Source of the DNA: Croceivirga sp.
GTDB taxonomy: Bacteria > Bacteroidota > Bacteroidia > Flavobacteriales > Flavobacteriaceae
Length of the DNA: 64,000 nucleotides
Assembly (NCBI GenBank): GCA_028284935.1
Contig: JANQQQ010000012.1
Span: forward strand, 496,001 to 560,000
Reading direction: 5' to 3'
Positions 33,568 through 42,238 of this stretch are shown piece after piece. The position numbers and the translations under genes were made by a program. The notes beneath the pieces were generated by a model, which was not told the DNA's origin, ran no database searches, and saw only the letters and a list, made by a program, of their open reading frames with translations. How positions within the stretch are numbered: position 1 is the stretch's first letter; each line of letters begins with the position of its first letter.

Positions 33568-34497
33568 TCAACCCTTTATATCGACTTCAGCAATCGTCTT
33601 GGGGTAATAGCTGATTTTTCTAGTAGTAAAGGTGTTATCTGGAGTAATTATTTTCTTTACCCAATTCTTTTGCTCGTTATCATCAAACTGAAAAATATAT
33701 TCTTTTTCTGAAGTGGCATTTCCTTGCCTGATGGTCTCTTTGGTCAAAATCCCTTCTTCATTATAATCGAAGAAACGTTTTTCTTGGGATACAAATTCTT
33801 TTTCTCCCATATCAAATTGAAATACTTCCCTAGAAACCAAGAGACCCCGGTTATCCCTAACTTCCTCAATCGCATTGCTGGGTTCCCCATCCAAATAGTT
33901 TTTCGTCAATACAATGCTTAGTACCCCAAGCCTTTTGTTCTTTTTGGTCGATTCCCGAATGGATTTTTCAACTACACCGTTTTCAAAATAGGTCTTGGTA
34001 TTCTCGTCTTTATAAGCGGTATGTTCTACCATAATTTCATCAACGGCATCTTCGTGGGATACTACGATCTTTGACAGTAGATTATCCCCATCAAACTGAT
34101 ACTCCTGAACCTCTACAAACTCTTTGTCATACGAAATGATTTGTTCCCTTACCTTGATGTTATCGGTACTGTCAATCGTATAAAAATGGGCCATAGACGA
34201 GGACAAATCAAGAACATTATCCTTATAACTCTCCACTCGTTTTTCCACCAGATTTTCCTCTACAAAACTGTAGCTGGTAACATCCTTGTCATCCTCATTA
34301 TATTGTGTTGTCACCTTCACCAGTCGTCCCAAAACATCAAACTCAAAAATTTCCTGACCATAGTCCGTAATAACTTGGCAAATCTTGACATTTCCCCGCA
34401 AATCAAAGTCCCCAACTTGAAATTGCTTGATTTCCTGAGAGGAAGTCAACGAGCTGAATAAGAGAAGGATAAAAAATAAGGGGTAGTGTTTCATCAT
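33568..34497 (-). CDS. Secreted protein with YD/RHS-like repeats, unknown function
   Basis: 309 aa with a signal peptide (MMKHYPLFFILLLFSSLTSS). The mature part is a series of short beta hairpins with the pattern of degenerate YD repeats: EFDVLGRLVKVTTQYNEDD, YQFDGDNLLSKIVVS, RDNRGLLVSREVFQF, FDYNEEGILTKETI, ending in ISYYPKTIAEV. Such repeats form extended beta sheets in exported Bacteroidota proteins; there is no toxin or core domain, so it is not an RHS toxin. It converges with the hydrolase gene (4-base gap). Confidence 0.7.
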   Translation of the reverse strand: MMKHYPLFFILLLFSSLTSSQEIKQFQVGDFDLRGNVKICQVITDYGQEIFEFDVLGRLVKVTTQYNEDDKDVTSYSFVEENLVEKRVESYKDNVLDLSSSMAHFYTIDSTDNIKVREQIISYDKEFVEVQEYQFDGDNLLSKIVVSHEDAVDEIMVEHTAYKDENTKTYFENGVVEKSIRESTKKNKRLGVLSIVLTKNYLDGEPSNAIEEVRDNRGLLVSREVFQFDMGEKEFVSQEKRFFDYNEEGILTKETIRQGNATSEKEYIFQFDDNEQKNWVKKIITPDNTFTTRKISYYPKTIAEVDIKG

Positions 34498-34576
34498 ACT
34501 GCAAAATTACACTCTTGTATAGCAACAATAAAACAAAATCAGTGCCAGTTATCGAAATTTTTGAAGAAATTTAATC

Positions 34577-35830
34577 TTAGTAAAACTTTCGTTCCGGGCG
34601 GTAAGGGGAAAGATCTAACGAAGGCTTTCTTCCTGAAATGAGTTCAACAACCAATAGACCTGTAGCAGGCCCCAAACTCCAACCCATCATGGCATGGCCG
34701 GTAGCAATGGTTAAATTATTAAAATCTTTAGATGTACCTATGTAGGGTAACCCATCCGGACTCACAGGTCGCAGTCCACATTGGGCATTGTTTCGATCCT
34801 CAACGGGAATATCAAGACCTTCATAGAATAGCTTTGCCCCCTTCGCAATGGCCTGAACACGTTCTTTTCTGATTCTTGAATTAATGCCAGAGAACTCCAT
34901 GGTACCTGCAAAACGGGTAAACCCCAACATGGGGGTAACCGCCATTTTAGCCTCAAGTAACAGGGCGGGCATGGTTATTCCCGTAGATCTAGTGACATCA
35001 ATCCGGTAACCTTTTCCTGCTTGAATTGGCAATTGAATCCCTAGTCGCTTTGAGAGTTGTGATGTCCAACTACCTCCGGCAAAAACCACCTCATCCATTT
35101 TATATACCGCTTGATCTGTGGCAATCGAAGTGATCTTTTTATTTGAAATGGAAAAATCAATGACTTCCTCATTCCTATGGATTTCCACTCCAGATTTTTC
35201 CAAGTAGTGCATCATTTTGGGCATAAAATCGGTTGGGGTAGTATGGCCATCACACAAATAATGAACAGCACCTATGGCGTTCACTTTTATATTTGGTTCG
35301 ATTTTTTCAATTCCCTTTTCGTCCAATACCTCCGATTCAAGTCCCAAGTGTTTGGCTTTTTCGGCCGTTCCCTTTTCATGGTCCCCTTCTTTTTGGGTCT
35401 GATACAACATCAACAATCCCTTCCGTTCATAATGAAATTTTCCCAAATCATTAGATGCCTTTAAGGCATCATAGAGCTCCCTACTTAAAATATTGATATC
35501 CCGAATATGGGACATGGCCCTTTCAACTTTAGCCTTTGTGGATGATTTCTTGAAAGCCCAGGCCCATTTTAGAAATTCCATATCCAACCTTGGTTTCATG
35601 TAAAATGGACTGGTGGAATTGAACATATACTTTAGTCCCTTGGAAATCATTCCGGGAGCCGCCAACGGAACAATGTGGCTAGGTGTTAAATATCCGGCAT
35701 TGACGTAACTGGCGCCACCATCCATGTTGGATTTGTCGATTACCCTTACGCTATAGCCTTCTTTTTGGAGGTAATAGGCCGCGCATAGTCCTATAATTCC
35801 CCCACCAATAACAATAACTTCCTTGCTCAT
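34577..35830 (-). CDS. FAD-dependent D-amino acid oxidoreductase, probable cis-4-hydroxy-D-proline oxidase
   Basis: 417 aa, DAO/DadA-type flavoprotein. N-terminal dinucleotide motif VIVIGGGIIGLCAAYYLQ, RVIDKSNMDGGASYVNAG (flavin contact), late FAD-binding segment CGLRPVSPDGLPYIGTS and ATGHAMMGWSLGPATG. This family oxidises D-amino acids, passing electrons to the respiratory chain or oxygen. Position as last gene of the epimerase operon (1-base gap) points to cis-4-hydroxy-D-proline as substrate, giving pyrroline-4-hydroxy-2-carboxylate. The substrate is inferred from context. Confidence 0.88.
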   Translation of the reverse strand: MSKEVIVIGGGIIGLCAAYYLQKEGYSVRVIDKSNMDGGASYVNAGYLTPSHIVPLAAPGMISKGLKYMFNSTSPFYMKPRLDMEFLKWAWAFKKSSTKAKVERAMSHIRDINILSRELYDALKASNDLGKFHYERKGLLMLYQTQKEGDHEKGTAEKAKHLGLESEVLDEKGIEKIEPNIKVNAIGAVHYLCDGHTTPTDFMPKMMHYLEKSGVEIHRNEEVIDFSISNKKITSIATDQAVYKMDEVVFAGGSWTSQLSKRLGIQLPIQAGKGYRIDVTRSTGITMPALLLEAKMAVTPMLGFTRFAGTMEFSGINSRIRKERVQAIAKGAKLFYEGLDIPVEDRNNAQCGLRPVSPDGLPYIGTSKDFNNLTIATGHAMMGWSLGPATGLLVVELISGRKPSLDLSPYRPERKFY

Positions 35831-35831
35831 C

Positions 35832-36842
35832 TTAAATCACTTGAAAACCATGCGCGAAGGGATCATCATCGGTATCAATGGTAATTGTATTTTGCCCGTA
35901 AATTTTAGCCCAGCCCCTTACACTGGGCACGATTGCATTTTTTCCAGCCAGTTCGACTTTCCTTTCAATTTTTCCCACAAAGGTGGAACCAATGTAACTC
36001 TCATGAATGTATTCATCACCTGCACTCAACTTCCCCCTTGAAAACAACTGGGCCAAACGCGCTGAAGTACCTGTTCCGCAAGGAGAGCGGTCGATGGCCT
36101 TATCACCATAGAAAACAGCATTCCTGCCATTGGACTTTTCATTTAATACAGTTCCGGTCCAAAGCAAATGCGATACGTTTCGGATAGTGTCGTTTTCCGG
36201 GTGAATAAATTGATTTTCGTATTTCTCATTAATTCGGATCCTCAGGTCCCGGGAAATCCTAACCAATTCATTGGCGGAAAAGTTTTGAATACCGGAAAAA
36301 CCTTCTTGGGGGTCAATAATCGCATAAAAATTTCCGCCATAGGCCACATCAAAACGTAACTCCCCGAGGTCTGGACAGTGGATGATTAGGTTCTCGGCTG
36401 CCAAATAGCTTTTTACATTGGTCAATTTTACCCAATTTACTTTACCATGGGTCATTTGATAATCGATTTTCACCAATCCCGCTGGGGCTTCCATCCGTAA
36501 CTTCCCTTCCCGTTTTGGTTTTATCAATCCTTCCTCCAAGGCAATGGTAACGGTACCTATGGTGCCATGCCCACACATGGGTAGACAACCACTGGTTTCA
36601 ATGAACAAAACGGCAAAGTCATTTTCAGGATTATGGGGTGGATACAAAATGCTACCGCTCATCATATCATGGCCCCGAGGTTCAAACATCAAACCTGTAC
36701 GTATCCAATCATATTCCTTTATAAAATGGAGACGCTTCTCATTCATGGTCGTACCCTTCAAATCCGGTCCACCACTCTTTATTAAGCGAACCGGGTTACC
36801 ACAGGTATGGGCGTCGATACAATCAAAAACGTGTCTTGACAT
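35832..36842 (-). CDS. 4-hydroxyproline 2-epimerase (proline racemase family)
   Basis: 336 aa. Both catalytic cysteines are present: Cys90 in CLPMCGHGTIGT and Cys255 in DRSPCGTGTSARLA. Together they make it a racemase/epimerase; the dehydratase branch replaces one by Thr or Ser. The N-terminus DCIDAHTCGNPVRLI is the family start. In this operon it converts trans-4-hydroxy-L-proline to cis-4-hydroxy-D-proline. Adjacent genes have 1-base spacings on both sides. Confidence 0.93.
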   Translation of the reverse strand: MSRHVFDCIDAHTCGNPVRLIKSGGPDLKGTTMNEKRLHFIKEYDWIRTGLMFEPRGHDMMSGSILYPPHNPENDFAVLFIETSGCLPMCGHGTIGTVTIALEEGLIKPKREGKLRMEAPAGLVKIDYQMTHGKVNWVKLTNVKSYLAAENLIIHCPDLGELRFDVAYGGNFYAIIDPQEGFSGIQNFSANELVRISRDLRIRINEKYENQFIHPENDTIRNVSHLLWTGTVLNEKSNGRNAVFYGDKAIDRSPCGTGTSARLAQLFSRGKLSAGDEYIHESYIGSTFVGKIERKVELAGKNAIVPSVRGWAKIYGQNTITIDTDDDPFAHGFQVI

Positions 36843-36843
36843 C

Positions 36844-38427
36844 TTAGATGGGAGCGTCTGTTTGTTCGTTGTTCACCAATCGTTGTATTCCCAATGGGTT
36901 TTCGTTTTTTAAGGATTCTGGGAGTAAATGATTGGGCCAATTCTGGTAACTAATTGGTCTTACCCATCGCTGAATCGCATCAATCCCAACAGCACCAAAC
37001 CTGCTGTCCGTAGATGCGGGATAAGGCCCGCCATGTTGCATTGAGGGACACACTTCCACTCCTGTTGGCACCCCGTTAAAAATCAAGCGCCCTACCCTAT
37101 TTTCAAGGGATTCAATCACTGTTTTGTAAGCCCCCAACTCATTTTCCACACCTACAATTGTTCCCGTAAGCTGCCCCTCCAATCCGGAAATAGCATGTGT
37201 TAATTCATGTTCATCCTGGCATTCCACAACCATGGAAAAAGGACCAAATACTTCCTGGTGCAATCTGGGGTTATCAATAAATGCTTCACCCTTTACCTTT
37301 ACAACGGTTGATCTTGCATGGTTTATGGCCACATCCGCTGAATACTCAGCAGTTACCGAAACATTTTCCTCATTCAATACGGATGCCTTGTTCGCATCGT
37401 ATTTTGAAATGATGTTTGGATGCAACATGCATGAAGGTATAATTTTGATAATTTCTTCAGATAAGGTACGTACAAACCCATCCAATGCATTACTCCTCAA
37501 TCCCAATAATAAACCGGGATTTGTACAGAACTGACCGGTCCCCAAGGTAATGGAACCGGCATAGGTCTTTGCCCACTCCTTTCCTTTTAGTTTTAGGGCT
37601 TTAGGCAAAAAGACCACGGGATTTATGCTCCCCATCTCTGCAAAAACCGGTATGGGCTCTTCCCGTTGGGCTGCCATATCAAACAAGGCCCGTCCCCCGG
37701 CAATACTTCCGGTAAAACCAATCCCCTTGATTTTTGGATGCTTCACCAACTGCTGTCCAACCTCAATTCCACTACTGTTTAGATTGGAAAAAACTCCGTT
37801 GGGCATCCCTGTTTCCTTAGCCGCCCTTACAATGGCGGAAGCTACCAACTCGCCTGTCCCGGCATGCATCGGGTGACTTTTTACCACTACAGGGCAACCG
37901 GAGGCCAAAGCACTGGCTGTATCACCTCCGGCCGTACTGTACGCCAAAGGAAAATTACTGGCTCCAAAAACTGCTATGGGCCCTATTGGAATCTTCATTT
38001 TTCTTAAATCAGGTTTTGGCCCAGGTTCACGATTTGGTATTGCGGTATCAATGGTAGCATTGACCCATGAGCCCTCCTCGACCAAATCTGCAAAGGTGCG
38101 CAGTTGAAAACAGGTGCGTCCCCGTTCGCCTTTTGCACGACCCTTGGGAAGTCCGGTTTCCTTACAATAGATTTGTACCAATTCATCTCCCAAATCTTCA
38201 ATATTATCGGCAATTTTCCTCAAAAAAGATGCCTTTTTCATTCCTGAAAAATACCTGAACTCCAAAAAGGCATTCCAAGCCAGGTCAACTGCATCTGCGA
38301 CTTCCTCAGGCGTAGCTTCATAAAATGTCCATTCGGTTTCCAAGTTCAATTTGGGATCAAATGTTTTAAAGGCTGTACCGTTGAGTGTTGAAGGTTCATT
38401 CCCAATGTAATTCTTTCCTGTAATCAT
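36844..38427 (-). CDS. 2,5-dioxovalerate (2-oxoglutarate semialdehyde) dehydrogenase
   Basis: 527 aa, aldehyde dehydrogenase superfamily. Cofactor region VFGASNFPLAYSTAGGDTASALASGCPVVVK, GFTGSIAGGRALFDMA, catalytic Glu in PVFAEMGSINPVVF, catalytic Cys in TLGTGQFCTNPGLLL. The extra length and FCTNPG fit the NADP-dependent 2-oxoglutarate semialdehyde dehydrogenase group, which makes 2-oxoglutarate in the last step of the pathway. Its start overlaps the lhpC-like stop by 4 bases (ATGA). Confidence 0.92.
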   Translation of the reverse strand: MITGKNYIGNEPSTLNGTAFKTFDPKLNLETEWTFYEATPEEVADAVDLAWNAFLEFRYFSGMKKASFLRKIADNIEDLGDELVQIYCKETGLPKGRAKGERGRTCFQLRTFADLVEEGSWVNATIDTAIPNREPGPKPDLRKMKIPIGPIAVFGASNFPLAYSTAGGDTASALASGCPVVVKSHPMHAGTGELVASAIVRAAKETGMPNGVFSNLNSSGIEVGQQLVKHPKIKGIGFTGSIAGGRALFDMAAQREEPIPVFAEMGSINPVVFLPKALKLKGKEWAKTYAGSITLGTGQFCTNPGLLLGLRSNALDGFVRTLSEEIIKIIPSCMLHPNIISKYDANKASVLNEENVSVTAEYSADVAINHARSTVVKVKGEAFIDNPRLHQEVFGPFSMVVECQDEHELTHAISGLEGQLTGTIVGVENELGAYKTVIESLENRVGRLIFNGVPTGVEVCPSMQHGGPYPASTDSRFGAVGIDAIQRWVRPISYQNWPNHLLPESLKNENPLGIQRLVNNEQTDAPI

Positions 38428-39332
38428 AATATGCTATAATCTGACAGATGTGGTCTACTTCTCACACCTTCCTCAATAATTCCTAAAACCCGTTTCCGTT
38501 CGTTTCCCTGCAATGGCAGTCTAGGTGCACGTACATGTTCGGTACCGATTCCCGTAGCAACTTCTGCCAACTTAATATTTTGTACCAATTGCGGATTGAT
38601 ATCCAATTCCAACAAGGGCATGAACCAGCGATAAATGGATATGGCATCCGCTATCCTACCTGCCTTTATCAATTTATATATGGCTACGGTTTCGGCGGGA
38701 AAAGCACAAACCAGACCCGCTACCCAGCCATCCGCTCCCATCGCCATACTCTCCAAGGCCAAGGTATCCACACCGCACAATATTTTCAATCGGTCTCCAA
38801 AAACATTTCGTATTCGAGTAATATTTGTAATATCCCTTGTGGATTCCTTAACCGCCAAAATATTATCCAACTTCAACAATTCATCGAACATTTCTAAAGT
38901 TACCTCAATTTTATAATCCACCGGGTTATTATAAATCATGATGGGTAAATCCGTGTTTGATGCAATGGTTTGGAAGTAAGTAAGAACCTCATAATCTGTG
39001 GCTTTGTATTGCATGGGAGGAAGTAACATAAGGCCCTTGGCTCCCCAATCCTTGGCATTTCCAGCCAAGGTCACTGCACTACGTGTTGAACGCTCAGCAA
39101 TGTTCATAACAATGGGGACCCTTCCATCCACCAAACTAACGGCATGTTCCACCAGTGCTTGCTTTTCCACATTGGTCAAGGTACTGGCCTCACCAAGGCT
39201 CCCCCCTAGTATTATGGCCTCCACACCTGCATCCAACTGCGCTTGGAGATTGGTTGAAAACATCTCCAAGTCCAATTCATCATTAGCTGTAAATTTTGTG
39301 GTGACTGCGGGCATGACTCCTTTCCATTCCAT
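38424..39332 (-). CDS. DHDPS-family lyase, probable 1-pyrroline-4-hydroxy-2-carboxylate deaminase
   Basis: 302 aa, TIM-barrel aldolase of the dihydrodipicolinate synthase/NAL superfamily: GVMPAVTTKFTANDELDLEMF, GGSLGEASTLTNVEKQAL, the Tyr in MIYNNPVDYK, and the Schiff-base Lys in LAVKESTRDITN. As the first gene of the hydroxyproline operon it likely deaminates pyrroline-4-hydroxy-2-carboxylate to 2-oxoglutarate semialdehyde. A genuine DHDPS is unlikely in this context. A TACTTTTG element lies 23 bases upstream. Confidence 0.88.
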   Translation of the reverse strand: MEWKGVMPAVTTKFTANDELDLEMFSTNLQAQLDAGVEAIILGGSLGEASTLTNVEKQALVEHAVSLVDGRVPIVMNIAERSTRSAVTLAGNAKDWGAKGLMLLPPMQYKATDYEVLTYFQTIASNTDLPIMIYNNPVDYKIEVTLEMFDELLKLDNILAVKESTRDITNITRIRNVFGDRLKILCGVDTLALESMAMGADGWVAGLVCAFPAETVAIYKLIKAGRIADAISIYRWFMPLLELDINPQLVQNIKLAEVATGIGTEHVRAPRLPLQGNERKRVLGIIEEGVRSRPHLSDYSIL

Positions 39333-39355
39333 ATAGATATATTTGAATTTTATCT

Positions 39356-39363
39356 CAAAAGTA
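39356..39363 (-). promoter_or_regulatory. -10-like element (TACTTTTG) of the hydroxyproline operon
   Basis: TAnnTTTG on the minus strand, 23 bases before the first gene, in the 122-base divergent region shared with the AraC regulator. An AraC site could lie here; I see no clear inverted or direct repeat. Confidence 0.5.
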
Positions 39364-39454
39364 GCGGCTATTTTGTGTTTCTGCCTTTTAAAAATTACCC
39401 AATACCACCTTTATGTTACCCATGTTCAACTTATTATTGTATTTTACGGCCTAA

Positions 39455-40306
39455 ATGAAGGTATATCCATTCAAGATTCCAAAAAAACCAAAGGAGAATA
39501 TCATCCTACAAATCGATAAGGTCCCACGTTTCTATGATAGGCTTCACCAGCATGACGAGATACAATTAAGCTACGTAGTAACAGGCAAGGGGAAATTGGT
39601 AGTGGGTAATACGGTTTCCACTTTTAAGTCAGGTGATTTTGTTGCTATCGGTTCCAACTTGCCCCATTTATTCCTTAGTACATTGGATAGCAAGGAATCC
39701 CATATGATTTCCCTCTTTTTTACCAAATCATCGTTTGGTGATACGTTCTTTGAAAATCAGGAAATGCTGAATCTATTATCCATATGGGAATATCTGCCTT
39801 TTGGATTTAAAGTAATTGAAAAGACATCTGTACTAAAAAACCTCTTTTTGTGTTTAAGGAATGAAAACAAATTTCAGCTGTTCATCAAACTTCTTGAACT
39901 TTTAGAGCACCTAACCTATCTTCCTAAAACACCAATTGTTGAGAGTCCCTATACCTTTGGAATGAATAGGCACCAAGGGGAACGTCTACAGGTGGTATTT
40001 GACTTTGTAATGCAAAACTTTAGAACAGAGATCAAATTGGAACAAATTGCAGAAAAGATTCACATGAGTAAAAATTCCTTCTGCCGGTTCTTTAAACAAC
40101 GAACGAATAAAACATTCTTTCAATTTTTGGCGGAAATAAGAATACAGCACGCCTGCGAACTGATTAGGGAACAGCCGGAATTACCCATTTTGGACGTTTC
40201 TACCCAATCTGGATACAATACCCTATCCAATTTTAATCGTCAATTCAGAGTAATCACCCAAATGAACCCCAGCAGTTATCGAAATAGATTCTCCCACAGT
40301 TTTTGA
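39455..40306 (+). CDS. AraC family transcriptional regulator
   Basis: 283 aa. N-terminal cupin-like sensor (HQHDEIQLSYVVTGKGKLVVGNTVSTFKSGDFVAIGSNLPHLF) and C-terminal double helix-turn-helix (IKLEQIAEKIHMSKNSFCRFFKQRTNKTFFQFL ... LDVSTQSGYNTLSNFNRQFRVITQMNPSSYR). It is divergent from the hydroxyproline operon, 122 bases away, and probably activates it, sensing hydroxyproline or a pathway intermediate. Ligand is inferred. Confidence 0.92.
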   Translation: MKVYPFKIPKKPKENIILQIDKVPRFYDRLHQHDEIQLSYVVTGKGKLVVGNTVSTFKSGDFVAIGSNLPHLFLSTLDSKESHMISLFFTKSSFGDTFFENQEMLNLLSIWEYLPFGFKVIEKTSVLKNLFLCLRNENKFQLFIKLLELLEHLTYLPKTPIVESPYTFGMNRHQGERLQVVFDFVMQNFRTEIKLEQIAEKIHMSKNSFCRFFKQRTNKTFFQFLAEIRIQHACELIREQPELPILDVSTQSGYNTLSNFNRQFRVITQMNPSSYRNRFSHSF

Positions 40307-40330
40307 CACATAATGGCTATTTTTGATTTT

Positions 40331-41890
40331 ATGAAAAAAGTACTTCTTATAGTCACTATTCTGACCTTTTCATGTAATTCTTCGCAGAAGACGGTTGTAA
40401 AAGATGCAATACCCAATGAATCAAACACAGGACCTGTGACATTTGCCTCGACCATTACCGAAGACGAGCTTAAAGAACATTTGTATACCTATGCTTCTGA
40501 TGAATTCGAAGGAAGGGACACGGGAAAACCAGGTCAGAAGAAAGCGGTGCAGTACATCAAGGCTGAATATGAGTCTTTGGGCATTCCGGCACTAAAATCA
40601 AATGGGGATTACTTCCAAAAGGTAGCCTTATCCATAAGCAAGGTTCCTATAGGGAAAATTATAATTAATGGCAAGTCATTCCTGCAAGGCGAAGATTTTC
40701 TTACGTTCTCAAAAACGGATTGGCAGATAAGTGATGTGGTGTATGTGGCCTATGGTATCGAAGAAGGGGATTACTCCGATTATGCCGATTTGGATGTCAC
40801 AAACAAAATGGTTCTCATGAAATCTGGAGAACCAAAAAATGAAGACGGCAGTTACGTAATTTCAGGGAGTGATGAAAAGTCAATATGGAGTAATATGTCG
40901 GAATCCATTGGAAAGCGCATGGAACTGGCATCTGAAAAAGGAGCCGCAGGAGTTTTGTATTATGACCCCGATAATTTTTCCAGGTACAAACGTTACTATG
41001 AGTTTATGAAGAAAAATAATAGCGGAAGAATGCAATTGAGGGCTGAAGCGAATGATAATTCGCTAATCCTCTTAAATGATGACTTTGTAAATAACCTCTA
41101 TCCCAAATTAAAAGAGAGTGATACACCTATACCGTTTTCTACCTCAATTGATTTTCAGATTGAAAGTGCAGATACCATAATAGATTCTGAAAATGTAGCA
41201 GCAATTCTAAAAGGTTCGGAAAAACCCGATGAATATCTCGTGATTTCCTCCCATTTGGATCATATTGGGGTAACTGCTGATGGACAAATCAATAATGGCG
41301 CCGATGATGACGGTTCTGGAACCGTAGCTATGCTGGAAATCGCAGAGGCCTTTAAAAATGCCGCTGACAAAGGCGTTGGACCAAAAAGATCCATTGTATT
41401 CTTACATGTAACGGGTGAGGAAAAGGGACTTCTTGGTTCCAAGTATTATACGGATTATGAACCTTTGGTTCCGCTAGAAAGTACGGTCGCCAATCTTAAC
41501 ATTGATATGATTGGAAGAATCGATCCCAAACGTAGTGGGAATAGAAATTATATTTATTTAATAGGCTCTGACAAATTGAGTACGGAACTGCATGAGCTTT
41601 CCGAACTTGTAAATACAAAATATACTGGCTTAGAATTGGATTATACCTATAATGACGAAAACGACCCCAATCGATTTTATTACAGGAGCGACCACTACAA
41701 TTTCGCAAAAAATAACATTCCGATCATCTTCTATTTTAATGGCACACATGAAGATTATCATCGCCCCGGTGATACGCCTGACAAAATCAACTACGATTTG
41801 CTAAAAAACAGGTCGCAACTTATATTTCATACCGCATGGGAAGTGGCCAATAGGGAAGACCGATTGTTAGTGGATAAGGCCTCAAAATAG
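40331..41890 (+). CDS. M28 family metallopeptidase lipoprotein
   Basis: 519 aa from the ATG giving MKKVLLIVTILTFSCNSS, a lipoprotein signal (Cys at 15). Zinc aminopeptidase fold with ligands in SSHLDHIGV (His), GADDDGSGTVAML (bridging Asp), VTGEEKGLLGSKYY (Glu, Glu), NIDMIGR (Asp) and a C-terminal HEDYHRPGDTPDK (His). A PA-like insert is seen around residues 150-240. It follows the AraC gene by 24 bases and may be co-transcribed. Likely an envelope exopeptidase releasing amino acids from peptides. Confidence 0.92.
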   Translation: MKKVLLIVTILTFSCNSSQKTVVKDAIPNESNTGPVTFASTITEDELKEHLYTYASDEFEGRDTGKPGQKKAVQYIKAEYESLGIPALKSNGDYFQKVALSISKVPIGKIIINGKSFLQGEDFLTFSKTDWQISDVVYVAYGIEEGDYSDYADLDVTNKMVLMKSGEPKNEDGSYVISGSDEKSIWSNMSESIGKRMELASEKGAAGVLYYDPDNFSRYKRYYEFMKKNNSGRMQLRAEANDNSLILLNDDFVNNLYPKLKESDTPIPFSTSIDFQIESADTIIDSENVAAILKGSEKPDEYLVISSHLDHIGVTADGQINNGADDDGSGTVAMLEIAEAFKNAADKGVGPKRSIVFLHVTGEEKGLLGSKYYTDYEPLVPLESTVANLNIDMIGRIDPKRSGNRNYIYLIGSDKLSTELHELSELVNTKYTGLELDYTYNDENDPNRFYYRSDHYNFAKNNIPIIFYFNGTHEDYHRPGDTPDKINYDLLKNRSQLIFHTAWEVANREDRLLVDKASK

Positions 41891-41991
41891 CACAAACCAA
41901 ATACCACTCTTCCAAGGGTAAAAGGGCTAGGGACCCAAGTTGCCTAAGCTGTGCCCATTGTAAGTTTCCCTTACTGCCCATTTGTTTTCAA

Positions 41992-42022
41992 TAAAAAACC
42001 CGACCAAAGAAAAGGCCGGGAT
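41992..42022 (-). terminator. Terminator of tRNA-His
   Basis: CCCGGCC TTTTCTTT GGUCGGG with one G-U pair and a T run (TTTTTT) on the minus strand, about 17 bases after the tRNA 3' end. Confidence 0.8.
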
Positions 42023-42038
42023 TTCATCTGAGCTTAAG

Positions 42039-42113
42039 GGTGGAAGACCGGGTTCGAACCGGCGACCTCTTGAACCACAATCAAGCGCTCTAACCAGCTG
42101 AGCTACAACCACC
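42039..42113 (-). tRNA. tRNA-His (anticodon GTG)
   Basis: The minus strand folds into a cloverleaf: GTAGCTCAGCTGGTTAGAGC D-arm region, anticodon arm CTTGA TTGTGGT TCAAG with anticodon GTG, variable AGGTC, T-arm GCCGG TTCGAAC CCGGT. A G precedes position 1 as needed for histidine tRNA. The acceptor arms GTGGTTG and CTTCCAC have two T-T mismatches at 5:68 and 6:67. CCA is not encoded. The 67-codon ORF across it is an artefact. Confidence 0.95.
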
Positions 42114-42127
42114 ATTTTTAGCGGTGG

Positions 42128-42160
42128 CAAAGGTACTTTTTTTTAATAGAACCTACCAAA
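42128..42160 (-). promoter_or_regulatory. Promoter of tRNA-His
   Basis: TTTG (42157-42160), 21-base spacer, TACCTTTG (42128-42135) on the minus strand: a full match to the Bacteroidota TTTG/TTG-(17-23)-TAnnTTTG promoter, with the mature tRNA starting 15 bases downstream. The best promoter in the window. Confidence 0.75.
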
Positions 42161-42238
42161 TAAAAATAAAATCGCCCACCATAAATTTGAAAAAAAAATT
42201 GTAGGTTGTAACTTACACACTACAACGGAATTTACCTT

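Noticed and set aside
33568-34497. RHS toxin
   Set aside because: Too short, no core or toxin domain, no immunity gene beside it.
41927-42130. 67-aa minus ORF (VVVAQLVRALDCGSRGRRFEPG)
   Set aside because: It is the translation of the tRNA-His gene, a familiar artefact.
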